This document shows, in pieces, positions 8,912 through 18,733 of a DNA stretch of 64,000 bases. Under the pieces are notes generated by a model, which was given only the letters and a program-made list of their open reading frames with translations, did not search any database and was not told the DNA's origin. The DNA comes from Burkholderiaceae bacterium (lineage in GTDB: Bacteria > Pseudomonadota > Gammaproteobacteria > Burkholderiales > Burkholderiaceae_B). Numbering within the stretch: the stretch's first letter is position 1; each line of letters opens with the position of its first letter. Made by a program: the position numbers and the translations under genes. The stretch is from NCBI GenBank assembly GCA_030158305.1, contig JAOATE010000080.1, forward strand, positions 1 through 64,000, written 5' to 3'.

Positions 8912-10186
8912 TTACAAACGTAAGTCTGTTTGCTCAACCGGAAAAATATATTTCAAGTCGTACAACACGTGGTCGGTACGTCCGAGGGCGCGAATCGTCT
9001 CAATGCCCATTTCAATAAATTCACGATGCGCGACAGCCAAAATAATGGCATCGTAAACACCTTTTTCTGGCGCCTCAATGGGATGAATCCGGTGCTCATC
9101 CATTGCTTCTTGCTTGTCAATCCAGGGATCGTATACGTCAACCTGGACGTGATACTCCTCAAGCTCTCGCACGACATCCACCACGCGTGTATTGCGCAGA
9201 TCCGGACAGTTTTCTTTAAAACTAAAGCCCATCACGAGTACACGCGCACCCTCCACATGGATACGTTTGCGTGTCATGGCTTTGACCAACTGCGCAACCA
9301 CGTAGCTGCCCATACTGTCGTTGATCCGTCGCCCCGCAAGAATAATCTCTGGGTAATAGCCAATTGACTGTGCTTTATGAGTTAAATAATAAGGATCGAC
9401 ACCGATACAATGGCCGCCCACAAGACCTGGGCGAAAAGGTAAGAAATTCCACTTTGTGCCGGCGGCGGTCAACACCGCCTCGGTATCAATCCCCAAGCGA
9501 TTAAAAATTCTTGCAAACTCATTGATGAGCGCAATGTTTACATCTCGCTGCGTGTTCTCAATGACCTTGGCAGCTTCTGCCACCTTGATGCTTGGCGCGC
9601 AATGTGTGCCTGCTGTGACCACCTGTCGATATAGCGCATCGACGAGTTGTGCGATTTCAGGGGTTGATCCCGAGGTGACTTTTTTGATTGAGGTGACGCG
9701 GCGCGTTTTGTCACCGGGGTTGATGCGCTCGGGGCTATACCCCGCAAAAAAATCCTGATTGAAGCGCAGGCCTGACACACGTTCCAGCACTGGGACACAA
9801 ATCTCTTCGGTCACGCCCGGGTAAACCGTCGACTCATAAATCACGAGATCGCCCTTTTTCAACACGCCACCGATGGTTTCACTCGCACGAATCAACGGGG
9901 TGAGATCAGGCTGCTTGAACTCATCAATCGGAGTCGGCATCGTCACGATAAAAACATTTGCATTCACCAACTCTTTACTGTCTGCGGTATAGCGCAAACC
10001 AGTCGCGCGAGCGAGCTCCTCGGCATCAACCTCTAGCGTGTGGTCATGACCTTTTTTTAGCGCAGCAATGCGGGCAAGGTTGATATCAAAACCGATCACA
10101 GCTCGCTGTTTGCCGAACTCAACTGCCAACGGCAACCCCACGTAGCCCAAGCCGATCACGGCTAACTTTACGTCTTGAATTTGCAA
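8912..10186 (-). CDS. UDP-N-acetylhexosamine dehydrogenase (TviB/WbpA-like)
   Basis: The enzyme is a four-electron NAD-dependent dehydrogenase that turns UDP-GlcNAc or UDP-GalNAc into the uronic acid used for capsule or O-antigen. Domains in order: NAD-binding GLGYVGLP (12-19), [27 protein letters not shown], and catalytic Cys 260 in [16 protein letters not shown], the form seen in TviB/WbpA relatives rather than in UDP-glucose dehydrogenases. The longest frame opens with an ATG at 10225. I prefer TTG 10186 because it has GGAG six bases upstream and starts the protein just before the Rossmann strand. No other polysaccharide genes are adjacent, which is unusual, although hexose-phosphate genes converge on it. 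Confidence 0.87.
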   Translation of the reverse strand: MQIQDVKLAVIGLGYVGLPLAVEFGKQRAVIGFDINLARIAALKKGHDHTLEVDAEELARATGLRYTADSKELVNANVFIVTMPTPIDEFKQPDLTPLIRASETIGGVLKKGDLVIYESTVYPGVTEEICVPVLERVSGLRFNQDFFAGYSPERINPGDKTRRVTSIKKVTSGSTPEIAQLVDALYRQVVTAGTHCAPSIKVAEAAKVIENTQRDVNIALINEFARIFNRLGIDTEAVLTAAGTKWNFLPFRPGLVGGHCIGVDPYYLTHKAQSIGYYPEIILAGRRINDSMGSYVVAQLVKAMTRKRIHVEGARVLVMGFSFKENCPDLRNTRVVDVVRELEEYHVQVDVYDPWIDKQEAMDEHRIHPIEAPEKGVYDAIILAVAHREFIEMGIETIRALGRTDHVLYDLKYIFPVEQTDLRL

Positions 10187-10274
10187 ATCATTCTCCGGCA
10201 GAACCCACGCTGACACGCACAGCACGATTGCTAAGCTTTGAGATCGTGATCATAAAGGCTTAGGAAATAAAAAA

Positions 10275-10309
10275 ATAAAAAAAAGCCCAAGACTTTGCAG
10301 TCTTGGGCT
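10275..10309 (-). terminator. Rho-independent terminator
   Basis: A perfect 11-base-pair stem (AGCCCAAGACT against AGTCTTGGGCT, 10284-10294 and 10299-10309) with a four-base loop is followed on the minus strand by a run of eight or more T residues. It ends the candidate small RNA, and it could also stop transcripts coming from coq7. On the plus strand the stem is not followed by T residues, so it is one-directional. Confidence 0.9.
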
Positions 10310-10462
10310 AAATCCACCAAAGGAGGAGGGTGGAGGAGACAACTTTGGCAAGGTCAGGAGGCTTTGAACTTAAAAGCTTCAGTGGAGGAATTAACAATGT
10401 GCTTGGGTACCTCTGGTAAACACTAGCACTTTAATTCAACACACTCATGACTGAACTTCCAT
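10275..10462 (-). ncRNA. candidate small RNA with repeated CCUCC (anti-Shine-Dalgarno-like) elements
   Basis: The 420-base gap between coq7 and the UDP-sugar dehydrogenase gene has no convincing protein gene. On the minus strand it has a promoter-like pair, about 185 bases of sequence and a strong terminator, which is the layout of an independent sRNA. Within it the pentamer CCTCC occurs five times on the minus strand (GGAGG on the plus strand at 10322, 10325, 10332, 10357 and 10384). Some known stress-induced sRNAs of alphaproteobacteria pair through such C-rich loops with ribosome-binding sites. I infer a similar role but do not recognise the family. The boundaries are estimates. Confidence 0.5.
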
Positions 10463-10468
10463 AAACAA

Positions 10469-10497
10469 ATATTAGCTGAAAAGTTGGTGCGGCGCAA
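10469..10497 (-). promoter_or_regulatory. putative sigma-70 promoter of the small RNA
   Basis: The minus strand reads TTGCGC (10497-10492), a 17-base spacer and TAATAT (10474-10469). The -10 element matches four of six consensus positions, the -35 matches three, and the spacing is optimal. Transcription would start near 10462, about 175 bases before the hairpin. Confidence 0.4.
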
Positions 10498-10606
10498 GAA
10501 CATTCAACATTCCATATAAAAAATAAGTTTTTTTGGAAATTTGATGCGCTGCAGCAACAATATTTTGACTAAACCGTGCTTCCTTAATACGCGTGACTCG
10601 CGATCA

Positions 10607-11323
10607 CTAAATCCTGTAGGCGGTTTTCGTCATGACTTGAGACATTAAGCGCATGGCAGAACGTAAGGGCTTAGGCAAAACTTGAGCACCGCGAAACTCG
10701 GCGTTGACCCGATGTTTCACCTCATCTTGCTTCATTTCCTCCACGATGGCTCTTGATCGGCTGTCCGCAACGGGAAGTTCAGTCAGATGCCCCTCCAAGT
10801 GCGCCTCTACCTGACGCTCAGTCTCCGCCATAAAGCCCAGACTCTGAGCTGAACCCGCACGGCTGGCGAGTACTCCCAAAGCAAAAGACCCTGCGTACCA
10901 AAGTGGATTGAGAAGACTCGGACGACTATCAAGCTCACGCAAACGCTGCGCGCACCAACCCAAATGATCGATCTCTTCAGCGGCAGCCTCTAAGAAAAAC
11001 TCAGAACTTTCCTGACTCGAAACCGCCGCCGCCTGGCCCCGATACAAAGCCTGCGCGCACACCTCACCGACATGATTCACGCGCATCAAGCCAGCAGCAT
11101 GGCGCTTCGCTGCGTCATCTAGCCCAGCATCGCTCTCAGCGGCTTTGGGGCCTGCCGGATTAGGCCTAGACGCTGTCACCCCGCCGCCCAACACCTGTAG
11201 AGCCACATCTAGCTCTGCAATAAAGGGGTCTAGCCATCCGTGCCGACGGACAAACCGCGGGTGATTGGTGGTGTGATGCCCATAGGATTCGGCGACTGGA
11301 GCGTGGGGGGGTTGGTGCGTCAT
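10607..11323 (-). CDS. coq7: ubiquinone biosynthesis hydroxylase (demethoxyubiquinone hydroxylase)
   Basis: Coq7 is a membrane-associated di-iron monooxygenase that hydroxylates demethoxyubiquinol in ubiquinone synthesis. The 238-residue product contains the iron-ligand motifs in order: [45 protein letters not shown] and EMKQDEVKH, giving the two ExxH sets of the family. [19 protein letters not shown] precedes the ferritin-like helices. ATG 11323 has AAGG upstream. The gene is apparently alone on its transcript, with the candidate sRNA downstream on the same strand. Confidence 0.93.
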   Translation of the reverse strand: MTHQPPHAPVAESYGHHTTNHPRFVRRHGWLDPFIAELDVALQVLGGGVTASRPNPAGPKAAESDAGLDDAAKRHAAGLMRVNHVGEVCAQALYRGQAAAVSSQESSEFFLEAAAEEIDHLGWCAQRLRELDSRPSLLNPLWYAGSFALGVLASRAGSAQSLGFMAETERQVEAHLEGHLTELPVADSRSRAIVEEMKQDEVKHRVNAEFRGAQVLPKPLRSAMRLMSQVMTKTAYRI

Positions 11324-11479
11324 AATGAAACCTTCCTTACAGCGATGCTAGGAATGTTAACGCTTAACAATACCTTGGTGCCGCAATAGACCTAGAACCT
11401 GTGCCGCAACCTCGAGGCAAAAGGCGTCAATAAAACCAATAACGGTTTATGATTCTTGCTTAAACGCAGGGGATTCAAG

Positions 11480-11926
11480 ATGGAAGTGAAAATTGATTGG
11501 GGCGGCCCGGATGGCATGCTCTTCGTCGGACAGACTGGGACAGGTCATATTGCGGCAATGGATGGCGCACCAGAAGGCGGCGGGCACAACCTCGCACCTC
11601 GTCCAATGGAGCTCTTGCTTGTCGGTACGGGTGGCTGCACCGCTTACGACGTTGTCCTCATTTTGAAACGCGGGCGTCACGCCATCACGGGCTGCTCGGT
11701 TAAGTTGCAGGCTGAGCGCGCTGAGGTCGATCCTAAAGTCTTCACAAAAATTCACTTTATATTCACTGTCACGGGCAGCAATCTGCCACGCACAGCTGTG
11801 GAGCGCGCCATCGCGCTCTCGCACGAGAAATACTGTTCCGCCTCCGCCATGCTGGCGCATAGCGCAGAAATCACCTGGTCCGCAGAAATTGTGGATACAG
11901 CACCTCCGTCCACGACGAGTCCATAA
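11480..11926 (+). CDS. OsmC-family peroxide/redox protein (YhfA-like)
   Basis: The 148-residue product belongs to the OsmC/Ohr fold. The region RPMELLLVGTGGCTAYDVV supplies one conserved cysteine and HEKYCSASAML the second, in the spacing seen in YhfA-type members, which are thought to reduce organic peroxides or act on thiols. The start at ATG 11480 follows GGGGA. An in-frame TTG 24 bases earlier is less likely. It is the first gene of a probable unit with thyA, 15 bases downstream. The link to nucleotide synthesis is positional only. Confidence 0.82.
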   Translation: MEVKIDWGGPDGMLFVGQTGTGHIAAMDGAPEGGGHNLAPRPMELLLVGTGGCTAYDVVLILKRGRHAITGCSVKLQAERAEVDPKVFTKIHFIFTVTGSNLPRTAVERAIALSHEKYCSASAMLAHSAEITWSAEIVDTAPPSTTSP

Positions 11927-11941
11927 AGAGCAACCCGCGCG

Positions 11942-12736
11942 ATGAACCAGTACGAAACCTTTATGCAGCACGTCTACACCACAGGCGTGAATAAAACCGA
12001 TCGAACCGGCACAGGGACTCGCTCAGTCTTTGGCTATCAAATGCGTTTTGATCTGTCGAAAGGTTTTCCTTTGGTCACGACAAAAAAACTTCATACCCGA
12101 AGCATTTTTGTCGAACTGCTTTGGTTCCTGCGCGGCGACTCAAACGTTCGCTGGCTGCAAGAAAACGGCTGTTCAATTTGGGATGAATGGGCGCGCGAAG
12201 ACGGTGACTTGGGCCCAGTCTATGGCGTGCAATGGCGCTCCTGGCCAACGCCTGACGGCGGCCATATCGATCAGATTTCGCAAGTACTCGAACAAATTCG
12301 CAGTACACCGGACTCCCGCAGACTGATTGTGTCGGCCTGGAACGTTGGCGAAATCAAAAATATGGCGCTCCCGCCCTGCCATGCTTTTTTCCAGTTTTAT
12401 GTCGCCGACGGCAAACTTTCTTGTCAGCTCTATCAACGGAGTGCAGACATTTTTCTAGGGGTTCCTTTCAATATCGCCAGCTATGCATTGCTCACCCACA
12501 TGGTCGCTCAGCAATGCAACCTCGAGGTCGGCGATTTTGTCTGGACGGGTGGTGACTGCCACATTTATAGCAATCACTTTGAACAAGTTGAGCTTCAACT
12601 TTCACGCAAGCCCAACCCCTATCCCACGCTCGTCATTCAGCGCAAGCCCGAGTCAATTTTTGACTATCGCTACGAAGACTTCGCGATTGAAAACTATGCG
12701 CACCATCCGCATATCAAAGCACCGGTTGCGGTTTAA
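11942..12736 (+). CDS. thyA: thymidylate synthase
   Basis: ThyA methylates dUMP to dTMP using methylene-tetrahydrofolate, producing dihydrofolate. The product is 264 residues, the same length as the E. coli enzyme. The nucleophile falls at Cys 146 in [25 protein letters not shown] near the N-terminus, the phosphate-binding QRSAD and LTHM segments, and the C-terminal [10 protein letters not shown] complete the family pattern. FolA follows at once, so the enzyme that recycles the dihydrofolate is co-transcribed. Confidence 0.98.
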   Translation: MNQYETFMQHVYTTGVNKTDRTGTGTRSVFGYQMRFDLSKGFPLVTTKKLHTRSIFVELLWFLRGDSNVRWLQENGCSIWDEWAREDGDLGPVYGVQWRSWPTPDGGHIDQISQVLEQIRSTPDSRRLIVSAWNVGEIKNMALPPCHAFFQFYVADGKLSCQLYQRSADIFLGVPFNIASYALLTHMVAQQCNLEVGDFVWTGGDCHIYSNHFEQVELQLSRKPNPYPTLVIQRKPESIFDYRYEDFAIENYAHHPHIKAPVAV

Positions 12737-12774
12737 CGTCAGCATTGCACCCAAGTTCAAAAGGCCCGAATCAC

Positions 12775-13278
12775 ATGCAGCTCTCCTTGATCGTCGCCTA
12801 CGCACTGAATCGCGTGATTGGGCGAGACAACACTCTCCCCTGGAAACTCCCCAGTGACTTGGCACATTTCAAGCGCACTACGCTTGGACACCCGGTCATC
12901 ATGGGTCGCAAGACCTGGGAGTCTCTTGGGAGGCCGCTGCCCGGCCGACGCAACATTGTCATTTCGAGAAACCCGCAATACGAAGCTACGGGTGCACAAT
13001 GTGTCACCAGTCTCGCACTCGCTATCGACGCCGTGCAGGACGCCGAGCAAGCCTTTGTGATTGGCGGCGCACAAATCTATCAAGAAGCACTCCCTTTTGC
13101 CCAGTTCGTCATCGCGACTGAAATTCAGGACAATATTGAGGGCGATGCTTTCTTTGACTCTTTGGACAAGCAAGCCTGGTCGGAAACGTCTAGAACACAT
13201 TACCCACCCGAAAATGGCTTGTCCTTTGATGTTGTGCAGTACGCCAAAATCGGTGCTCAAGGGATAGTAAAAAAATGA
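12775..13278 (+). CDS. folA: dihydrofolate reductase
   Basis: FolA reduces dihydrofolate to tetrahydrofolate with NADPH. ATG 12775 gives 167 residues with the substrate-binding Asp at 28 (LPWKLPSDLAHFK), the cofactor loop GHPVIMGRKTWESLGRPLPGR, and the FVIGGAQIYQEALPFA segment. An ATG ten codons earlier adds a tail outside the family and was rejected. The stop codon overlaps the start of the DUF945 gene by four bases (ATGA), which suggests translational coupling. Confidence 0.97.
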   Translation: MQLSLIVAYALNRVIGRDNTLPWKLPSDLAHFKRTTLGHPVIMGRKTWESLGRPLPGRRNIVISRNPQYEATGAQCVTSLALAIDAVQDAEQAFVIGGAQIYQEALPFAQFVIATEIQDNIEGDAFFDSLDKQAWSETSRTHYPPENGLSFDVVQYAKIGAQGIVKK

Positions 13279-15320
13279 AAAAAAGACTCATCCTGATCGC
13301 ATCAGTTCTAGTTGCCCTGATTGCGGCCTATAGTGGTGCGAGTCTTTGGTCAGGGTTTCGCATCCAAGAGCAATCTTACGCAGCCGTAGATGCTATTAAC
13401 CTCCACCTGTCTCGTACTTGGTCAGACCAGATTCGTTTAGCTGCCCGAGATTACCAGCGCGGGATCTTTTCAAGTCAGGCGTCCTACATTTTGACGTTTC
13501 CATCCAAACAAGACTCCGCGACAGCCATCAAACGCGAAATTCTGTTTGTGAACGAGATTTCTCATGGACCTTTTCCTCTAAAAAATATTCTAAACGGGGA
13601 TTTTTCTGCAGTGGGTGCATTGATTGACACACATAGTGCGTCAACACCCTGGACCGAAGCGCTTTTTAATGCAAACCAGAATCGTCCGTTTGTTGTCGGT
13701 CAAACACGTGTGGCCACCAATGGTGTTGCCAAACTACTCTGGACTGCCGCAGCGTTCGATCTTCGCCAAGATGCCTTGCGTGTGCAGTTTGGCGGTGCTC
13801 AACTCAAAGCTGAGGTCGGACCGCGCTTTCGAAACAGGAAAGGTGAGCTGACCCTCGAAGCACTCAACATGACAGATGGCCACACCACCATCGATCTTAA
13901 AGGTGTCAAACTAGAAACTGATGCGAAATCAGGGGCATTGGGATTACCTGTCGGCATCAATAAACGTGAGATCGCCAGCCTCACCTGGTCTTCCGTCAAC
14001 GCACCGACCCTTGAACTTGAAAAAGTGAAGCTCCGCACAGAGCTCGCTTTGGACGATGCAGAGGTGAGCGGCGAAACACGTATTGATATCCACTCGTTGA
14101 GTATTGCCCAAAAGAAAATGGGCAGCTTCAAGCTTGGGGTCACTCTCGACAAGCTCAGTGATCGTGCACTTCTTCCAATGATTGAGCTGTACAACCGCAC
14201 ACTCATCCGCTTAATAAGTCATATCCTCGCACCTGAACCCTTGAGCGCGGCAGAGATAAAAAAAATCTGGCTCCAGCTTCATGGCCTTCTCAAAAATAGT
14301 CCATCTATTCGTATTGAGCCGCTGCTTTGGGAAACGCCGGCTGGAAAGAGTCAACTCACCCTCAGTGCCGCCCTTAAACCAGCGGAACTTGCCAATGGCG
14401 GCATCGGTCTGCGAGAAAGCCTCATCAATACGCTTGACGCAACCCTGACCGTTTCCCAGCCTATGGTGAATGCACTCGTATTGCAGTCGATGCAGACCCC
14501 AGGTTCAAATCCTGCAAAAATCAAAGGGCTTGCTGACCGCGAGTCAAGAAGGTTGGTAGATCTGGCAGCCCAACTCAAACTCGGTCGTGTGCAAAATGGT
14601 TTGCTTGTTAGCCACTTCAACGTTCAAAACGATGCGCTGAGAATTAACGGACAACGTACATCAGCCGAGCCTATTCTGAAGCTACTGAGCACCTTTGTTC
14701 CCTCCGCTTGGCTAGCGAATCAAGCCGCAGCGGGACAAGTTGGTCCGGACGAAGCCTCTGCTCTCCAGCACTTGGATCCCTCAGTACTTGCAGCTATTTT
14801 GAGTGATGGTGACTTCACCTACCAAGAGTCAAGAGACGCCGACGGAGATTTAGTCTTGAACGTCGCGCCGAGCGACCTAGGTGCCAACAAGATTGAGATC
14901 ATTTTTAGCGGTTGCCGCAAAGATCCCACTTGCGAAGATGTGCTGCTCCGAGCGACCTATCCGACTAACCAAACCGCTCCCCTCAAGTTCGTCAACGACT
15001 GGAACTTACGAAACAGATGGGCACGTGTCTTTATTAACGATTTAAATGCGCCAGTCCTGGAAATGGACATCAGCGCCTACGGCGGCATCGGTCAAGATGC
15101 GATCGAAGGCATGGTGAGCACCTTCTTTAAGCTCGTCCGTGAGTTTTCAATCGAGCTCAAAGCCGCCGAAAAAGCAGCGGCGGATATCGCTGAAAAAGCG
15201 GCGGCAGAAAAGGCTGCGGCCGAAGCAGCGGCGGCGGCTAAAGCCGTTACACCAGAAAGTGGCTCAAGTCACTCGCCGTCAAAGGACACTCTTCAGACTG
15301 ATCCGCCTAAACCAAACTGA
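13275..15320 (+). CDS. DUF945 (YdgA-like) membrane-anchored protein
   Basis: The 681-residue product has one N-terminal membrane segment (about residues 4-24, LILIASVLVALIAAYSGASL) and a long periplasmic part. It matches the DUF945/YdgA family by its opening layout, by the motif GFRIQEQSYAAVDAIN and by repeated beta-rich segments. No enzymatic role is established for the family. The last 60 residues are unusual: an Ala/Glu/Lys-rich stretch (AAEKAAADIAEKAAAEKAAA and so on) predicted to be a helix, then a Ser/Pro-rich end. It overlaps folA by four bases and ends the OsmC-thyA-folA unit. Confidence 0.78.
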   Translation: MKKRLILIASVLVALIAAYSGASLWSGFRIQEQSYAAVDAINLHLSRTWSDQIRLAARDYQRGIFSSQASYILTFPSKQDSATAIKREILFVNEISHGPFPLKNILNGDFSAVGALIDTHSASTPWTEALFNANQNRPFVVGQTRVATNGVAKLLWTAAAFDLRQDALRVQFGGAQLKAEVGPRFRNRKGELTLEALNMTDGHTTIDLKGVKLETDAKSGALGLPVGINKREIASLTWSSVNAPTLELEKVKLRTELALDDAEVSGETRIDIHSLSIAQKKMGSFKLGVTLDKLSDRALLPMIELYNRTLIRLISHILAPEPLSAAEIKKIWLQLHGLLKNSPSIRIEPLLWETPAGKSQLTLSAALKPAELANGGIGLRESLINTLDATLTVSQPMVNALVLQSMQTPGSNPAKIKGLADRESRRLVDLAAQLKLGRVQNGLLVSHFNVQNDALRINGQRTSAEPILKLLSTFVPSAWLANQAAAGQVGPDEASALQHLDPSVLAAILSDGDFTYQESRDADGDLVLNVAPSDLGANKIEIIFSGCRKDPTCEDVLLRATYPTNQTAPLKFVNDWNLRNRWARVFINDLNAPVLEMDISAYGGIGQDAIEGMVSTFFKLVREFSIELKAAEKAAADIAEKAAAEKAAAEAAAAAKAVTPESGSSHSPSKDTLQTDPPKPN

Positions 15321-15350
15321 TTTGAGGGACGACTAAACCTTGCGTGCAAG

Positions 15351-15387
15351 CGGCGATCACCTGATGGCGATCGCCGTTGTTTTTATT
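15351..15387 (+). terminator. Rho-independent terminator after the DUF945 gene
   Basis: An eight-base-pair GC-rich stem CGGCGATC / GATCGCCG (15351-15358 and 15369-15376) is followed by TTGTTTTTATT. It lies between the convergent DUF945 and gcvP genes, and its T tract runs into the gcvP stop codon. Confidence 0.75.
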
Positions 15388-18259
15388 ACACCTGCTCAGC
15401 GTAAGCCTCAATCGGCAAACACGAACACACCAAGTTACGATCCCCCCACGCGTTATCCACGCGACCCACAGGTGGCCAATACTTGCTGTCTCGCAAGCTT
15501 TCGACTGGGTAGGCCGCCTGCTGGCGAGGATAGTCGTGGTGCCACTCTTCGGCCAACAACATCTTGGCGGTATGAGGAGCGTTTTTCAACACGTTATCGC
15601 TCTTGTCACGTTCGCCACGTTCGACTTGGGCAATTTCTTTTCGAATCGAAATCATGGCCTCGACAAAGCGATCCAACTCAGCCAGACCTTCTGACTCGGT
15701 TGGCTCAACCATCAAAGTACCTGCGACTGGAAAGCTCATCGTCGGCGCGTGAAAACCGTAATCCATTAATCGCTTGGCAATGTCCTCCGCACTAATGCCT
15801 GAGGCTTCCTTGATCGGATTCATATCGAGGATGCACTCATGCGCCACACGATCGTTGCGACCGGTGTACAGCACAGGATAATGATCAGCCAAGCGACGCG
15901 CGACATAGTTGGCGCTCAAAATCGCCACCTCGGTTGCACGACGTAATCCCTGGGCGCCCATCAATGAAATGTAAACAAAAGGAATGGGCAGGATGCTCGC
16001 AGAGCCGAAAGGCGCAGCCGACACGGGCCCCACAGGCATGCCATTGGCCATCACACCTTTCTCATTGACCACGCCGGGCAAAAATGGGGCAAGGTGCGCG
16101 CGCACGCCGACCGGTCCAACACCGGGTCCGCCGCCGCCATGCGGAATGCAAAAGGTTTTGTGCAGATTCAAGTGAGACACATCCGAACCAAACTTACCAG
16201 GCTGTGCCACTCCCACCATCGCGTTCATGTTGGCGCCGTCCATATACACCTGACCGCCTGCCTCATGAATCAGATCGCAAATCGTCGTGATCGCTTCCTC
16301 AAAGACGCCATGCGTGGACGGATAGGTCACCATCAACGCAGCCAAGCGATCTCCAACCTTGGCGATTTTGGCTTTGAGATCTTCAAGGTCAACGTTACCG
16401 TGCGCATCGGAGCCCACTACGACGACATCCATGCCCACCATATTGGCAGAAGCGGGATTGGTGCCGTGCGCCGAAGCAGGAATCAGACAGACATCACGTT
16501 GATGTTGACCATTCGCGCGATGATAGGCACGAATCGCGAGCAGGCCTGCGTACTCACCTTGTGCGCCAGAGTTTGGTTGCAAACTAATCGCGTCGTAACC
16601 TGTAATTTCACAGAGGTCCTTGGACAAGCGTTCGATCATCGTCTGATAGCCACGCGTCTGGTCCGCAGGGGCGAAAGGATGGATCGCCGCAAACTCTGGC
16701 CAGGTGACAGGAATCATCTCTACCGTGGCGTTGAGCTTCATCGTGCATGAGCCGAGCGGGATCATCGTGCGATCTAAGGCCAGATCCTTGTCGGCGAGCT
16801 TACGCAGATAGCGCAGCATATCCGTTTCGGACTGAATGCTTGAAAAAACAGGATGACTCAGAATCGCTTGTTTGCGATGAACACTGCCGGGAATCCCTGG
16901 CAAGCCCTTCACGTCGGTCGACAATGCGGGGGCAGCCTTGCCCATCGCACCGGCTAGCACGCCGAGCAGTTGCTCGAGATCCTGAAGCGTCACAGTTTCA
17001 TCGAGCGAAATGCCGAGCTGGGTCGCATTGACGCTTCGCAAATTGATGCGGGCTGCGCGTGCCGCTTTCAGCACCGCGTCCGTCTGCGCACCTGTGTCGA
17101 GCAACAGCGTATCAAAAAAGGTGTCATTGACCACGTTGATGCCAAGCGCAGTCAGTGCTTGCTTGAGAATCGAGGTCGACTGATGCACACGCGTTGCGAT
17201 CGACTGAATTCCCTTTGGACCATGCCACAACGCATACATACTGGACATCACCGCCAGCAATACCTGTGCAGTACAAATGTTCGACGTAGCTTTCTCACGG
17301 CGGATATGCTGTTCGCGCGTCTGCAGTGCCAAGCGCAGGGCCTGATTGCCCTGCGCATCTTTGGAGATACCGACCAGACGACCTGGCATATTGCGTTTAA
17401 ACGCATCCTTGCACGCCATGAAGCCTGCATGTGGTCCGCCAAAACCAAACGGCACGCCAAAACGCTGTGCAGAGCCGATCGCAATATCTGCACCCCAGTG
17501 ACCGGGCGGCTCAAGCAACGCCAAGGCTAACAGGTCCGTCGCACAAGCCACCACGCCACCCTGCGCATGCACTTGCTCGGCGAGCGCGCGATAGTCCGCG
17601 ACCGCACCGAGGGAGTTGGGATATTGCACTAGCAAACCGAAACAGACCGGTACGCCCTTGGATTCATCACCCACGATCACGTCAATATCTAAACCATCCG
17701 CACGTGTCCGGATCACTTCGATCGTCTGGGGGTGGCAATGTTGCGAAACAAAAAAGACTTTGCTTTGCGCAGAAGAAGCGCGACGCGCGAGCGTCATCGC
17801 TTCGGCGGCGGCGGTACCCTCATCGAGTAAAGAGGCGTTCGAAATATCGAGCCCGGTCAGATCCGCCACCATGGTTTGATAATTCAGAATCGCCTCCAGG
17901 CGTCCCTGAGAAATCTCTGGTTGATAAGGCGTGTAGGCGGTGTACCAAGCCGGATTCTCGAGAATATTGCGCAAGACAACATTAGGCGTGTGCGTACCGT
18001 AGTAGCCCTGTCCAATGTAGTTACGAAATACTTGATTGTCTGCAGCGATTTTACGCATCTCAGCCAGCACATCGGCCTCGGAGCGCGCACCAGGGAGATC
18101 AAGCTCACGAGACATATGGATGTTGGCGGGCACCACTTCGCGCATCAGCGCCGCGAGATCCGCCGCACCAATCGCCGCGAGCATCTTTTTCTGATCCTCC
18201 TCGCTTGGACCGATGTGGCGAGGAATAAATTCGTTCGAGGTATCCAAAACTTGGGACAT
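15386..18259 (-). CDS. gcvP: glycine dehydrogenase (decarboxylating), P protein
   Basis: The P protein decarboxylates glycine with PLP and passes the aminomethyl group to the lipoyl arm of GcvH. ATG 18259 gives 957 residues, the usual size of the single-chain P protein. N-terminal [17 protein letters not shown] and a duplicated aminotransferase-like fold are recognisable. The PLP lysine is Lys 701 in [20 protein letters not shown]. An open frame continues upstream for 54 codons through gcvH, but it is only a shadow. GcvH ends ten bases upstream, so gcvT-gcvH-gcvP form one operon under the glycine riboswitch. Confidence 0.98.
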   Translation of the reverse strand: MSQVLDTSNEFIPRHIGPSEEDQKKMLAAIGAADLAALMREVVPANIHMSRELDLPGARSEADVLAEMRKIAADNQVFRNYIGQGYYGTHTPNVVLRNILENPAWYTAYTPYQPEISQGRLEAILNYQTMVADLTGLDISNASLLDEGTAAAEAMTLARRASSAQSKVFFVSQHCHPQTIEVIRTRADGLDIDVIVGDESKGVPVCFGLLVQYPNSLGAVADYRALAEQVHAQGGVVACATDLLALALLEPPGHWGADIAIGSAQRFGVPFGFGGPHAGFMACKDAFKRNMPGRLVGISKDAQGNQALRLALQTREQHIRREKATSNICTAQVLLAVMSSMYALWHGPKGIQSIATRVHQSTSILKQALTALGINVVNDTFFDTLLLDTGAQTDAVLKAARAARINLRSVNATQLGISLDETVTLQDLEQLLGVLAGAMGKAAPALSTDVKGLPGIPGSVHRKQAILSHPVFSSIQSETDMLRYLRKLADKDLALDRTMIPLGSCTMKLNATVEMIPVTWPEFAAIHPFAPADQTRGYQTMIERLSKDLCEITGYDAISLQPNSGAQGEYAGLLAIRAYHRANGQHQRDVCLIPASAHGTNPASANMVGMDVVVVGSDAHGNVDLEDLKAKIAKVGDRLAALMVTYPSTHGVFEEAITTICDLIHEAGGQVYMDGANMNAMVGVAQPGKFGSDVSHLNLHKTFCIPHGGGGPGVGPVGVRAHLAPFLPGVVNEKGVMANGMPVGPVSAAPFGSASILPIPFVYISLMGAQGLRRATEVAILSANYVARRLADHYPVLYTGRNDRVAHECILDMNPIKEASGISAEDIAKRLMDYGFHAPTMSFPVAGTLMVEPTESEGLAELDRFVEAMISIRKEIAQVERGERDKSDNVLKNAPHTAKMLLAEEWHHDYPRQQAAYPVESLRDSKYWPPVGRVDNAWGDRNLVCSCLPIEAYAEQV

Positions 18260-18269
18260 GGTGTTTGCC

Positions 18270-18650
18270 TTAACTTGCGTCAGCGACAGCCTGATAGCCT
18301 GCTGCATCGAGCAAACCATCAACATCGGCGGGGTTGTTTGCCTTGATCTTGAAGATCCAGGTGCCATAAGGGCTGGCATTGATGCTCTCAGGGGCGTCAT
18401 TGAGCGCCTCATTAAAACCAACGATCTCGCCAGCGACGGGTGCGTAGATGTCTGAAGCGGCCTTCACTGACTCGACAACGCCTGCAGTGGCGCCCGCTGC
18501 GAGTTTGGCACCGACTTTGACGTCACCGACAAACACCAGATCACCGAGCTGCTCTTGTGCAGGTCCTGTAATACCCACGATCATCACATCACCTTCGGCT
18601 TTGATCCATTCGTGTGTTTTTGCGTATTTACGATCGCTAGGAATGCTCAT
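18270..18650 (-). CDS. gcvH: glycine cleavage system H protein
   Basis: GcvH carries the lipoyl group that shuttles the aminomethyl intermediate between the P, T and L proteins. The 126-residue product shows [12 protein letters not shown] near the start, [15 protein letters not shown], and the lipoylation site Lys 63 in [23 protein letters not shown] lies upstream of ATG 18650. It is the middle gene of gcvTHP. Confidence 0.98.
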   Translation of the reverse strand: MSIPSDRKYAKTHEWIKAEGDVMIVGITGPAQEQLGDLVFVGDVKVGAKLAAGATAGVVESVKAASDIYAPVAGEIVGFNEALNDAPESINASPYGTWIFKIKANNPADVDGLLDAAGYQAVADAS

Positions 18651-18733
18651 GAAAGTCTCCGGAAATTGATAAAGAAAGTTATTTCAAAGAATACGGACTG
18701 AATGAATATTGTTTAAAGATTTCAACGTCGGGG

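Noticed and set aside
10397-10426. Mini-ORF with a good AGGAG site on the plus strand inside the sRNA gap
   Set aside because: It encodes only nine codons with no downstream gene on that strand. The AGGAG is explained as the complement of the sRNA's CCUCC elements.
16094-16750. 218-codon open frame on the plus strand inside gcvP
   Set aside because: It is antisense to a clearly coding P-protein gene, and its composition is Cys/His/Arg-rich as expected of a shadow frame.
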